Source: Micropruina glycogenica
GTDB lineage: Bacteria; Actinomycetota; Actinomycetes; Propionibacteriales; Propionibacteriaceae
Assembly: GCF_900289045.1 (NCBI RefSeq)
Contig: NZ_LT985188.1
Location: forward strand, 2,480,001 to 2,544,000
DNA length: 64,000 bases
Reading direction: 5' to 3'
Below, in pieces: positions 27,187 through 35,127 of the stretch (positions within the stretch are counted from its first letter, which is position 1; each line of letters begins with the position of its first letter). The translations under genes and the position numbers were made by a program. The notes beneath the pieces are model-generated. The model saw only the letters and a program-made list of their open reading frames with translations, was not told where the DNA came from and ran no database searches.

Positions 27187-28260
27187 GTGGCTTTGACAAT
27201 CGGCATCGTCGGGCTGCCCAATGCGGGCAAGTCCACCCTGTTCAACGCGCTCACCCGCAACGAGGTGCTGGCGGCGAACTACCCGTTCGCGACCATCGAA
27301 CCCAACGTGGGGGTGGTCGGGGTGCCGGACGAAAGGCTGCCGCAGCTGGCGAAGATCTTCGGCTCGCAGGCGATCATTCCCGCCACCGTGTCGTTCGTCG
27401 ACATCGCCGGCATCGTCAAGGGCGCTTCCCAGGGCGAGGGCATGGGCAACGCGTTCCTGGCCAACATCCGCGAGGCGGACGCCATCTGCCAGGTCACCCG
27501 GGTGTTCCGCGACCCCGACGTCACCCACGTGGACGGCGCGGTCAACCCCGGCAACGACATCGACACGATCAGCACCGAGCTGATCCTGGCCGACCTGCAG
27601 ACGCTCGAGAAGGCGCTCCCCCGGCTGGAGAAGGAGGCCCGGCTCAACAAGGACCGCAAGGCGGTGCTCGACGCGGTCACCGAGGCCCGCGACGTCCTCG
27701 ACTCCGGACGCGGCGTCTTCGCCGCCGGTCTCGACCGCGAACCGCTCAAGGAACTGTTCCTGCTCACCGCCAAGCCCTACATCTACGTGTTCAACTGCGA
27801 CTCCGACGAGCTCACCGACACCGCCCTGCTGGAGAAGATGCGCGCCCTGGTCGCGCCGGCGGAGGCGATCTTCCTGGACGCCAAGATCGAGTCCGAACTC
27901 GTCGAGATGGAGCCGGACGAGGCCCGCGAGTTCCTCGAGGAGATGGGCATCGGCGAGCCCGGTCTGGACGTCCTGGCTCGGGTCGGCTACGAAACCTTGG
28001 GCCTGCAGAGCTACCTCACCGCAGGCCCCAAGGAGTCGCGCGCCTGGACGATCCGCAAGGGCGCCACCGCTCCCGAGGCGGCCGGGGTGATCCACACCGA
28101 CTTCCAGAAGGGCTTCATCAAGGCGGAGATCGTCAGCTTCGACGACCTGGTCCGGCTGGGCGGCATGCAGCAGGCCAAGGCGGCCGGCAAGGTGCGCCTG
28201 GAGGGCAAGGACTACGTGATGGCTGACGGCGACGTGGTCGAGTTCCGATTTAACGTATAG
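27187..28260 (+). CDS. ychF: Redox-regulated ATPase YchF (Obg family)
   Basis: A 357-residue TRAFAC GTPase-fold ATPase. The P-loop is GLPNAGKSTLF, with the G3-like motif FVDIAGIVKGAS. NCDSDE sits in the NxxE position that replaces NKxD and gives ATP preference. A coiled coil (~130-200) and a C-terminal TGS domain (YETLGLQSYLTAGPKESRAW..) follow, ending VVEFRFNV. YchF binds ribosomes and RNA and affects stress responses. It is leaderless: TAACCT at 27175-27180, 6 nt, GTG. A short sequence resembling its 3' end recurs at 29422-29445, suggesting an insertion at its 3' end. Confidence 0.96.
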   Translation: MALTIGIVGLPNAGKSTLFNALTRNEVLAANYPFATIEPNVGVVGVPDERLPQLAKIFGSQAIIPATVSFVDIAGIVKGASQGEGMGNAFLANIREADAICQVTRVFRDPDVTHVDGAVNPGNDIDTISTELILADLQTLEKALPRLEKEARLNKDRKAVLDAVTEARDVLDSGRGVFAAGLDREPLKELFLLTAKPYIYVFNCDSDELTDTALLEKMRALVAPAEAIFLDAKIESELVEMEPDEAREFLEEMGIGEPGLDVLARVGYETLGLQSYLTAGPKESRAWTIRKGATAPEAAGVIHTDFQKGFIKAEIVSFDDLVRLGGMQQAKAAGKVRLEGKDYVMADGDVVEFRFNV

Positions 28261-28293
28261 CGTTATTGACGAATCTCGTTATATCCTGGCCCC

Positions 28294-28574
28294 CTGATCA
28301 GGTCGTTCGGCGACAAGAAGACCGAACGGCTGTGGCGTCGCGAGCGCGTGCAGTCCATTGATCCAGGATCCATCGCGTCGCACTACGCAAGCTTCGTCAG
28401 GTGGGATCGGCGGAGGTCCTGGAGGACCTCCCTGCCCCGCCCGGCAACCGGCTCGAGGCTCTCAAGGGTGATCGGGCCGGACAGCACAGCATCAGGATCA
28501 ACGACCAGTGGCGGATCTGCTTCATGTGGACCGACGCCGGACCGGAGGAGGTGCAGATCGTTGACTACCGCTGA
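28294..28574 (+). pseudogene. higB: HigB-type toxin, frameshifted
   Basis: The reading pattern [23 protein letters not shown] (in short pieces) from about 28294 matches the N-terminus of RelE/HigB toxins. It then continues in another frame: [36 protein letters not shown], then DQWRICFMW to TGA 28574. One base is missing near 28364-28372 (GATCCAGGATCC). The likely original start reads CTG. HigB toxins are ribosome-dependent mRNA endonucleases; this copy should be inactive unless CTG initiation and frameshifting occur. The frameshift puts its N-terminal part in frame with higA. Confidence 0.8.
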
Positions 28575-28863
28575 CAGGATCGAACCGATCCACCCGGGCG
28601 AGGTCCTCATGGAGGACTTCATCGAGGGATTCGGCATCACGCAGAACAAGCTGGCGGTGTCGATCGGGGTGCCGCCGCGGCGGATCAACGAAATCGTGCA
28701 CGGCAAGCGAGGCATCACGGCGGACACCGCGCTGCGCCTTGCGAAGTACTTCGGGACCTCGGCGGAGTTCTGGATCAACCTGCAGAGCCACTACGAGCTG
28801 GCCCGCGCGGAGGATCTCGCGGGCGAGCAGATCGCGTCGATCACCCCGTTCAGCGTCGCTTGA
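28561..28863 (+). CDS. higA: HigA-type antitoxin
   Basis: A 100-residue XRE-type antitoxin with a TTG start at 28561 overlapping the end of higB by 14 nt, the normal toxin-first HigBA order. It contains [23 protein letters not shown], a helix-turn-helix ([36 protein letters not shown]) and [13 protein letters not shown], all standard for HigA. It would bind HigB and the operon promoter. Because HigB is broken, this is likely an orphan antitoxin. It is followed, with a TTGA overlap, by a P-loop kinase gene. Confidence 0.9.
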   Translation: MTTADRIEPIHPGEVLMEDFIEGFGITQNKLAVSIGVPPRRINEIVHGKRGITADTALRLAKYFGTSAEFWINLQSHYELARAEDLAGEQIASITPFSVA

Positions 28864-29381
28864 CCGGGCATCTCATCGTGATCTCCGGTCTGCCCGGGGT
28901 CGGCAAGACGAGCATCGCCGAGATCATCGCTGCGCGCACTGGGTCGGTCCACCTGTCCATCGATGCGGTCGAGGAGTCGATCCTCGCCTGCGGCCTGCCC
29001 TCGGGGTGGCAGGTCGGCGTCGCTGCGTACGAGGCTGCGCGTGCGATGGCGGAGCAGAATCTGCGGCTCGGCCACGATGTCGTCGTCGATGCGGTCAACG
29101 ACAGCGAACCGGCTCGGCAGACCTGGCGTAGTGCGGCCTCGCGAACGGGTGCACATCTCGAGTTCGTGCACCTCGTGGTCTCCGATGGGCAGGAGCATGA
29201 GCGGCGGCTCAACGGCAGGGATCGTGGCCTCGTCCACGTCGGCGAACCCACGTGGGCGGACGTGCAGCGCCGTCGCACCGAGTACGCCGCGTGGTCCGAT
29301 GAGGTTCTTGAGTTCGACACCGCGGGACGGACTACCGACGAGGTCGCGCTGCTACTGATCACCCGCTTCAGCAAGAGCTGA
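28860..29381 (+). CDS. Small P-loop kinase (AAA_33/zeta-like)
   Basis: A 173-residue nucleotide-binding protein. The Walker A is GLPGVGKTSIAE, a central DVVVDAVND carries the likely acidic residues, and a C-terminal Arg-rich helix (RRLNGRDRG) is present. It resembles the AAA_33 group, which includes small-molecule kinases and zeta-toxin-like proteins. The substrate is unknown. The TTG start overlaps the higA stop, so it was probably expressed with the toxin-antitoxin operon, possibly as a third member. Confidence 0.75.
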   Translation: MTGHLIVISGLPGVGKTSIAEIIAARTGSVHLSIDAVEESILACGLPSGWQVGVAAYEAARAMAEQNLRLGHDVVVDAVNDSEPARQTWRSAASRTGAHLEFVHLVVSDGQEHERRLNGRDRGLVHVGEPTWADVQRRRTEYAAWSDEVLEFDTAGRTTDEVALLLITRFSKS

Positions 29382-29421
29382 GCCGACGTCACCGCTGATG
29401 GTCTCTTCGTGCCGGAACTCG

Positions 29422-29445
29422 GTGGAGTTCAGGTTCACCGTATAG
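29422..29445 (+). pseudogene. Duplicate-like ychF 3' tail
   Basis: Codons V-E-F-R-F-T-V-stop at 29422-29445 match the last codons of ychF (V-E-F-R-F-N-V-stop) at 19 of 24 nucleotides, and TAGCG follows both stops. This is what remains when an element inserts at a gene's 3' end and supplies a new end. The match is short, so chance is possible. The surrounding 29382-29682 holds no recognisable gene. Confidence 0.4.
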
Positions 29446-29682
29446 CGCTACCGGCCGCAGTACCGCGCTGGGCATCGGATCGTTGCGGTCACGCCGCCGG
29501 ACACGTCGTGACCAGCTCTCGAGCCCAAATGCGCCGTCGGCGCGACACCAAGGGCCTTCCCACGCCGGCACCGCCCTGATCGACCGTGGCCGGACGCGGA
29601 ACAGCCATCGGTGTTGGGCCCGATCACGGGAGACCACGACCGCTTGAGCGCATTGGCGCCCGGTTCGATCAGCGAGGGGCGA

Positions 29683-30102
29683 TCAGTTGATGATCTCGGC
29701 GTCGTTCTCGAGCAGGGTCGCCTTTTGCCGCCGCCAGGTCTCGCGCACCTCGGGCGTCAACGGCGTCCAGTCGTGGATCTCCTCCACGACGATCATCGGT
29801 GCGACGGTGCGGAACGAGCGGGTCGGGTTGCCGGGGAACTTCGTGTCGGTGACGTTGGGATCGTCCTCGTACTCTCCGCTGGGCTCGACGCGGTAGACGT
29901 GCGGTTCGGCGTCGCCCGGCGCCAGCATCACGGCGATCTCGGCAGCAAGCCCCGCGCCGTCGCGCAGGGCGGTGAAGTAGACGTGGTTCATCACCACCTC
30001 GGGGCGGTAGTTGGATCTGTGCCCGGCGGTGAGCAGATCGCCCGGCGTCAGCTCTGCCCTGGTGCCGTGGAAGAAGGGCCCTGCGTCCATGTCCGGCGAC
30101 AT
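29683..30102 (-). CDS. arr: Rifampin ADP-ribosyltransferase
   Basis: A 139-residue protein matching Arr enzymes, which move ADP-ribose from NAD+ to a rifampin hydroxyl and so inactivate the drug. Diagnostic segments are FFHGTRAEL, GDLLTAGHRSNY, NHVYFTAL, HVYRVEPSGEYEDDPNVTD and KFPGNPTRSFR. Length equals known Arr proteins (~140 residues). The start is ATG 30102; ATG 30090 is a possible alternative. It lies in the accessory region and is read opposite to the kinase gene. Activity is not shown by sequence alone, but all core motifs are present. Confidence 0.93.
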   Translation of the reverse strand: MSPDMDAGPFFHGTRAELTPGDLLTAGHRSNYRPEVVMNHVYFTALRDGAGLAAEIAVMLAPGDAEPHVYRVEPSGEYEDDPNVTDTKFPGNPTRSFRTVAPMIVVEEIHDWTPLTPEVRETWRRQKATLLENDAEIIN

Positions 30103-30259
30103 CGCACGATGATCGCACACCGCTGATGGACGCGTCCGGACCTTCCGCGTTCTCACTGGACAACCCCTTGTGAGGCGCGGTTCGCGGTGATCAGTGGGCA
30201 GCCTGAGCCAGCCTCGACGTCCCGCCCCGGCACCCGGCCTCCCCCAACAAGGGCGGGTC

Positions 30260-30460
30260 TCACCAATCATGGATCGGGCACACCGAGCCGCCTGCCGCGA
30301 CGGCCCGCTTGTGGGTTTCGATCGTGTCCTCGTAGAACTCGCGGGCCTCCTCGACCCCTGCGGGCGTGAAGCCGCGACCCACAGCCAGGCACTCCTCGAA
30401 AGAATGGCCCTGGATCGCCCGCGCCATCAGCGACCCCACCTGGTCATCGCTCAATGCCAT
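30260..30460 (-). CDS. Small conserved-looking protein, unknown function
   Basis: A 66-residue soluble protein beginning MALSDDQVGSLMARAIQGHS and ending in VCPIHDW. ATG 30460 has a clear GGAGG 5 nt upstream, which decides the start over an earlier ATG at 30472. The composition looks like a folded helical protein. I do not recognise it. It lies between arr and a degraded regulator gene in the accessory region. Confidence 0.55.
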   Translation of the reverse strand: MALSDDQVGSLMARAIQGHSFEECLAVGRGFTPAGVEEAREFYEDTIETHKRAVAAGGSVCPIHDW

Positions 30461-30544
30461 CTCACCCTCCACTCATCACGGTAGGCGTCGGGTCTGACAG
30501 TTCTCGGCGCAGCCGACCCTTCGCCGGGGGCCTAGTGTTCCGTC

Positions 30545-31000
30545 ATGGAACTGCGGGTTGTGGGGCGACGATCCGCCGCCGAGCGCAGAACGCACCCTGC
30601 GCAGCTATGTGTCGCGGCTGCGGAGCGCGACCGGTCCGTCGATCGTGGCCTCCGCGGGCGGCTTCACGCTGCGCACCACCACCCTCGCGGTGGACGCCGC
30701 CGATTTCGAATCCGAGGTGTCCGCGGCGCGGCTGCAGGAGCCGGCCGAGGCCGCGCGCACGTTGGACGCGGCTCTGCGGCGCTGGCGCGGGGACGCCTTC
30801 GGCGCCCTCGCCGAACTGGACGCCGTGGCCGCCGCCGCGCGAGCGCTGGAGCAACGCCGGCTGGGCGCCCGGCATGACCTCGCCGAGGCGCAGCGACGCA
30901 GCGGCGACCTCGGTGCGGCCGTCGCAAGCGCCGAGGCGCTGCTGGCGGAGTCGCCCCTGGACGAGGGCGCCTGGGAGACCCTGATCCGCGGCCTGACCGG
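30545..31000 (+). pseudogene. Truncated SARP/AfsR-type regulator remnant
   Basis: ATG 30545 begins MELRV, the usual start of SARP regulators. About 50 codons of the winged helix are then missing and the sequence resumes out of frame as LWGDDPPPSAERTLRSYVSR (from 30558). The bacterial transcriptional activator helices follow (EPAEAARTLDAALRRWRGDAF, ALEQRRLGARHDLAEAQRRSG) up to DEGAWETLIRGL near 30995. There it joins the antisense start of another gene. SARPs activate secondary-metabolite clusters; this copy has lost its DNA-binding half and C-terminus. Confidence 0.75.
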
Positions 31001-31070
31001 CGCCGTCGAAGATCTTGTCGGCGAACAGCTCGGTGCTGAGCGGAGAGTCGAGTTCGTGGGTGGTGGTCAT
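31000..31070 (-). pseudogene. 5' fragment of a lost gene, aldehyde-dehydrogenase-like start
   Basis: ATG 31070 has a very strong ribosome-binding site (AGGAGGTGAC) and encodes MTTTHELDSPLSTELFADKI.. before the frame runs into SARP sequence near 31000. The opening resembles the N-terminus of some benzaldehyde/aldehyde dehydrogenases, but the fragment is too short to be sure. It marks the other side of the deletion joint that truncated the SARP gene. Confidence 0.4.
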
Positions 31071-31220
31071 GTCACCTCCTGAAGTCGGTGTAGCGACAGC
31101 ATGCGGACGTCGCATTGCAGCGGCGATGCAGCCCGGATGCATGAGCCCCGACCGCCGACGCGGGTGAGCGCGCACACCCCTCATCGGGCGCCGGCCGCCC
31201 CGACTGGTAGGAAGGTACGC

Positions 31221-31769
31221 ATGCTGACCGACTTCGTGCGCGATCACGCCTTCACCATCGCCTGGTTCGGCCTGATGACCATGGTCTGGCTCGGCTGGGC
31301 GCAGGAGGATCCGCCCGAACGGTTGCGGCTGCCGTTGGGCGTCGGTTCGGGGCTCGGCCTGGTGCTCACCGGGCTCTTCGTGTACCCAGTGGTGACGCAC
31401 TGGCGCACCGACAGCGCCCTGACCGGCCAGTACGCCTGGTTCGGGGTGCTCGTCGGTCTCGAGGTGCTCGCCGCGGCGATCGGCTGCGTAGTGCTGTGGC
31501 GCCGGGGAGCGTCCCGGTGGATGGCGTGGTGGGTGGCGTTGGTGGTCGCGGTGCACTTCCTGGGCCTGGCGGTGATGCTGCGCGATCCGGCCGTCGCCGC
31601 ATTGGGCGTGCTGCAGGCCGTGGCGCTGTTCGTACTGGTGCCCCGGCTCAGGGCCGGCCAGACGACGTCCAGCCGTCTCGTCGGTCCGGTGATGGGGCTC
31701 AGCCTGCTGCTGTTCGCCGCGGCCTCCGCGGTCGTGTTCGTCGTCCGTCACGGCGCCCCCTGGGCCTAG
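31221..31769 (+). CDS. Integral membrane protein, unknown function
   Basis: A 182-residue protein with about six hydrophobic segments, e.g. FTIAWFGLMTMVWLGWA, LGVGSGLGLVLTGLFVY, WFGVLVGLEVLAAAIGCVVLW and VMGLSLLLFAAASAVVFVV. ATG 31221 has AGGAAGG 5 nt upstream. The frame upstream of this start has no protein character. No family is recognised. It sits between decayed genes and the YdeI-like gene and is tail to tail with the latter. Confidence 0.7.
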   Translation: MLTDFVRDHAFTIAWFGLMTMVWLGWAQEDPPERLRLPLGVGSGLGLVLTGLFVYPVVTHWRTDSALTGQYAWFGVLVGLEVLAAAIGCVVLWRRGASRWMAWWVALVVAVHFLGLAVMLRDPAVAALGVLQAVALFVLVPRLRAGQTTSSRLVGPVMGLSLLLFAAASAVVFVVRHGAPWA

Positions 31770-31799
31770 CGGACGCCGACGCCCACTCCCTCGACCGCG

Positions 31800-32138
31800 T
31801 CAGCCGAGCGCCCGGCGTCCGGCCGGCGTCATCCGGCCCTCGCGTTCGAGTTGCTCGGCGATCAGCCGGTTGCGTTGCGACAGCGTGCCGCGGCCGCGGC
31901 GAGGGGTGAAGCGCTGCAGGTAGGAGTCGGCGTCGTAGCCGCGTCGGGTGCTTTCGCTCCACCCGTACGCCAGGCCCGCCTCGAGCAGTTCGTGGAAGCG
32001 GACCGAGGGACGGGTGCTGCGCGCCTTCGACAGCCGGACCCAACCGCCCGGGTGTGAGTCGTGGTGGGCCGCCAGCCAGGCCCACAGGCCCGCGACGTCG
32101 GCGAACTCGAGGACGTCGTCCGCGGGGCGCTGGGTCAT
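31800..32138 (-). CDS. YdeI/OmpD-associated family protein
   Basis: A 112-residue protein of the YdeI-like group: DVAGLWAWLAAHHDSHPGGW, VRFHELLEAGLAYGW, YDADSYLQRFTPRR and EGRMTPAGRRAL are the family's conserved blocks. The usual 'GWIDG' reads GWSES here. The function is unclear; the E. coli relative is linked to antimicrobial peptide resistance. It has a leaderless promoter: TAGCCT at 32145-32150, 6 nt, ATG. Confidence 0.85.
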   Translation of the reverse strand: MTQRPADDVLEFADVAGLWAWLAAHHDSHPGGWVRLSKARSTRPSVRFHELLEAGLAYGWSESTRRGYDADSYLQRFTPRRGRGTLSQRNRLIAEQLEREGRMTPAGRRALG

Positions 32139-32246
32139 GGCGGGAGGCTAGCCGGCTGGACTGACAGACGTGCAGCGTGCAGCGCTCCGCCGCGGCGGCT
32201 CCGTCTCGACCCCCAAGTACGGCCGCTCGGGGTGTGGCCGGGCGGG

Positions 32247-33746
32247 TCAGGACGCCGCGAGCTCCTCCTCCATGGCGGTGAACTCCTGCTGCACCTCGGC
32301 GTTCTGGGTGAAGGTGGCGTTGCTGACCACGATCGCCACCGCCAGGTTGAGCAGGAAGCCGGGCACGATCTCGTACATCACCGAGTGCAGCGCGTCGATG
32401 CTGCCCCAGACGAACACGGTGACCGCGCCGGCCACCATGCCGGCCAGGGCGCCGGTGGCGGTGAGCTTGCGCCAGTACAGCGACAGGATCACCAGCGGGC
32501 CGAACGCAGCGCCGAATCCGGCCCAGGCGAAGGCGACCAGTTCGAGGATGGCCGAGTTCTGGTCCAGCGCCATCAGCCCGGCGATGATCGCCACGACCAG
32601 CACCCCGAGTCGACCCAGCACGAGCTGCTGCTTGGCGGTCGACTTCCGGCCGACCATGTTGTAGAGGTCCTCCACCAGCGCCGAGGAACACACCACCAGC
32701 TGGCTCGACATCGTCGACATGATCGCGGCGAGCACGGCGGCGAGCACCAGGCCCGCGACGAACGGATGGAAGAAGATGCGGCTGAGCAGCAGGAACACCG
32801 TCTCGGGATCGTCCAGCGGCAGGGCGGGGTCGCCGGCGAAGTAGGCGATGCCGATCAGTGCGGTCAGGATGGCGCCGACCGCGGTGAGGATCATCCAGAT
32901 CAGGCTGACCCGGCGGGCCACCACGGCCTCCTTGGCGCTGCGCAACGCCATGAAGCGGACGATGATGTGCGGCTGGCCGAAGTAGCCCAGCCCCCAGGCC
33001 GCCGTGGAGACGATGCCCAGCGTCCACCAGAACGCGCCCTTCTCACCGAAGCCGGCGAACAGGTTGAAGGCGTCCGGGTTGACCGAGGTGGCCGATCCCA
33101 GCGCCGCTCCCCAGCCGCCGAGTTCGACGATCGCGATGATCGGCACGATCACCAGCGCGGCCACCATCAGCAGCCCCTGCGCCACGTCGGTGAGGGTGGC
33201 GCCCAAGAAGCCGCCGAAGAGCGTGTAGATCAGGGTGATCCCGGCCACCAGCACCATGCCGAGCAGGTAGTCCCAGCCGAACGAGCTGACGAAGAACTTG
33301 CCGGCGGCGACCATGCCCGAGGACACGTAGAAGGTGAAGAAGACCAGGATCACCACCGCCGCGGTGATGCGCAGTGGCCGCGCTTTGCCCTTCAGCCGCT
33401 TGGCGAAGAAGCTCGGAATGGTGATCGCGTCGTCGGCGATCTCGGTGTAGGCGCGCAGCCGGGGCGCCACGAACTTCCAGTTCAGCCACGCCCCGACGGT
33501 AAGACCGATCGCGATCCAGGCCTCGACCAGGCCGGCCGAATAGATGGCGCCGGGCAGGCCCATCAGCAGCCAGCCCGACATGTCGGACGCGTTGGCCGAC
33601 AGGGCCGCGACCGAGGGCCGCAGGCCGCGCTCGGCCAGCATGTAGCCGCTCAGGTTCGCAGTCTTGCGATAGGCGTAGTAGCCGATGCCGAGCATGACCG
33701 CGAAGTACAGGACGGTGGCCAGCATCTGGTAGGTCTGCTCGGACAT
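32247..33746 (-). CDS. putP: Sodium/proline symporter (SSS family)
   Basis: A 499-residue membrane carrier with 13 expected helices. Conserved blocks include ALSANASDMSGWLLMGLPGAIY in TM2, GGFLGATLTDVAQG, WGLGYFGQPHIIVRFMAL and the sodium-site helix AAIMSTMSSQLVVCSSAL. These match PutP, which imports proline with Na+. ATG 33746 has GGAGGAGCGC directly upstream. A TACGGT-type -10 box is visible in the 99-bp gap upstream. No proline catabolic genes are nearby. Confidence 0.93.
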   Translation of the reverse strand: MSEQTYQMLATVLYFAVMLGIGYYAYRKTANLSGYMLAERGLRPSVAALSANASDMSGWLLMGLPGAIYSAGLVEAWIAIGLTVGAWLNWKFVAPRLRAYTEIADDAITIPSFFAKRLKGKARPLRITAAVVILVFFTFYVSSGMVAAGKFFVSSFGWDYLLGMVLVAGITLIYTLFGGFLGATLTDVAQGLLMVAALVIVPIIAIVELGGWGAALGSATSVNPDAFNLFAGFGEKGAFWWTLGIVSTAAWGLGYFGQPHIIVRFMALRSAKEAVVARRVSLIWMILTAVGAILTALIGIAYFAGDPALPLDDPETVFLLLSRIFFHPFVAGLVLAAVLAAIMSTMSSQLVVCSSALVEDLYNMVGRKSTAKQQLVLGRLGVLVVAIIAGLMALDQNSAILELVAFAWAGFGAAFGPLVILSLYWRKLTATGALAGMVAGAVTVFVWGSIDALHSVMYEIVPGFLLNLAVAIVVSNATFTQNAEVQQEFTAMEEELAAS

Positions 33747-33845
33747 GCGCTCCTCCTCGGTTGGGCCGCAGGGGTGGGCCGCTTCCGGGCACCGTACCCC
33801 AGCCCCGACGGCGCTGTCCCGGTATCGCGGCTCCCCTCTGCCCGC

Positions 33846-34232
33846 TCAGCCGGTCAGGCTGCTGACGGCCAGCACCAGGATGGAGCTGTTGCAGAAGAAG
33901 GTGAGCACCGAGTGCATCATCACCCGCCAACGGTCGCGCCGACCGGTCACCGTCACGTCGGTGGTCGCGAAGGTGGTGCCGATCAGGATCATGAACGCCG
34001 CCACGAGGCCCACGACCGCCGTGATCAGGGACGCGCTCAGCGACGTCCAGCGCACCACGACGTTGGCCTGCACCCTGGTCGGCGGGAACGGACGGCGGTG
34101 CAGGCTGTCCAGGCCGACGGTCACCACCATCACCAGGAGGTAGCGGGTCCCGACCAGGCACCAGATCAAGCAGCGGACCCGGCTCGCCCTCGAGGGCTTC
34201 GCTGACCACTGCCATCCCGACAGCGGCGACAC
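33846..34232 (-). CDS. Membrane protein resembling the C-terminal half of DUF1345
   Basis: A 128-residue protein with three hydrophobic segments. The end, TTFATTDVTVTGRRDRWRVM.. and HSVLTFFCNSSILVLAV, matches the closing 'sDv.v....R....H..lSF..nt.ilA' block of DUF1345 proteins, which are usually ~210 residues. The N-terminal half does not look like that family, so the gene may be a truncated or rearranged copy. It ends the accessory stretch before the pfl genes. Confidence 0.5.
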   Translation of the reverse strand: MSPLSGWQWSAKPSRASRVRCLIWCLVGTRYLLVMVVTVGLDSLHRRPFPPTRVQANVVVRWTSLSASLITAVVGLVAAFMILIGTTFATTDVTVTGRRDRWRVMMHSVLTFFCNSSILVLAVSSLTG

Positions 34233-34261
34233 CGGGTGCCGCAGCGGTCACCGGCGCAACC

Positions 34262-35125
34262 TCAGAAGCAGGTCAGCCCACGACTCGAGAAGATCGCCCG
34301 CGTCGACGCGACCAGTTCGGCCGACGGCGGCGCCGTCTCGGCCAGTTCGTAGCTCAGCCCGAGTTCGGCCCACTTGCCGCGCCCCATCTGGTGGAACGGC
34401 AGCACCTCCACCCGGGTCACGCAACCCAGGGACGCCGCGTAGTCGGCGATCGATGCGATGGTCGCCGGGTCGTCGGTGAGGCCGGGCACCAGCACGAACC
34501 TGATCCAGGTCTCGATGCCGAGGGCGTCCAGCCGGCGGCCGAAGTCCAGGGTGGGCTGCAGCCGGCGTCCGGTCACCCGGTGATAGGTGGGCTCGTCGCC
34601 GGCCTTCACGTCCAGCAGCACCAAGTCGACATCGGCCAGCAGGTCGTCGTCGGCGTTGCGGCCCAGAAAGCCCGAGGTGTCGATCGCTGTGTGCACGCCC
34701 AACTCTTTGGCCCCGCGCAGAATGCGTCGCGCGTAGGCCGGCTGTTGCAGCACCTCGCCGCCCGACAGGGTGATGCCGCCCCCGGTCGCGGCGAACACGC
34801 CCCGGTAGCGCCTGATGCGGGCCAGCAGGTCGTCGGCGAGCACCGGCACGCCCCGGTTCGCGGTCATGGTGTCGGGGTTGTGGCAGTACAGGCAGCGCAG
34901 CGGGCACCCCGCCAGAAACGTGGTCATGCGGGTTCCGGGGCCGTCCACGGCGGTGACCAGCTCCCACGAATGCACAGAACCGACCTCGCCGGTTCGCTGG
35001 CCGATCAGCAGCTCGCCGCGGCTGAGGTGGTCGGCGACCGGAATGCCGCCGAGCATGCGGGCGTGCACGGGACGGGTCTCGACAAGCTCGACCGGCGACG
35101 GACGCTCGACCAGTGCGACCGACAT
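34262..35125 (-). CDS. pflA: Pyruvate formate-lyase activating enzyme
   Basis: A 287-residue radical SAM enzyme that makes the glycyl radical on PflB. The CxxxCxxC iron-sulfur motif is CPLRCLYC, preceded by VDGPGTRMTTFLAGC and followed by HNPDT. GGGITLSGGEVL and DVKAGDEPTYHRVTG are further PflA blocks. The normal protein begins near SVHSWELVTAVDGPG (residue ~49). The extra N-terminus contains VELVETRP, the in-frame translation of a dispersed family A repeat (35074-35096). It starts 2 nt after pflB on the same strand, so the pair is an operon. Confidence 0.95.
   Translation of the reverse strand: MSVALVERPSPVELVETRPVHARMLGGIPVADHLSRGELLIGQRTGEVGSVHSWELVTAVDGPGTRMTTFLAGCPLRCLYCHNPDTMTANRGVPVLADDLLARIRRYRGVFAATGGGITLSGGEVLQQPAYARRILRGAKELGVHTAIDTSGFLGRNADDDLLADVDLVLLDVKAGDEPTYHRVTGRRLQPTLDFGRRLDALGIETWIRFVLVPGLTDDPATIASIADYAASLGCVTRVEVLPFHQMGRGKWAELGLSYELAETAPPSAELVASTRAIFSSRGLTCF
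35074..35096. repeat. Dispersed repeat (family A) inside pflA
   Basis: GGGTCTCGACAAGCTCGACC sits within the 5' end of pflA and is translated as VELVETRP. All other copies seen in the window are intergenic. It shows the repeat can be accepted in a coding region, at the flexible N-terminus. Confidence 0.6.
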
Positions 35126-35127
35126 CG

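Noticed and set aside
29389-29637. 82-codon minus-strand frame after the kinase gene
   Set aside because: Arg-rich composition, no RBS, no family character, and it lies over the ychF-like tail.
27187-34232. Codon-use shift suggesting imported DNA starting within ychF
   Set aside because: Phe-Leu and Ile-Leu codon choices looked different by eye, but the same choices also occur in tkt, acs and rmuC. Without counts over whole genes this cannot be claimed.
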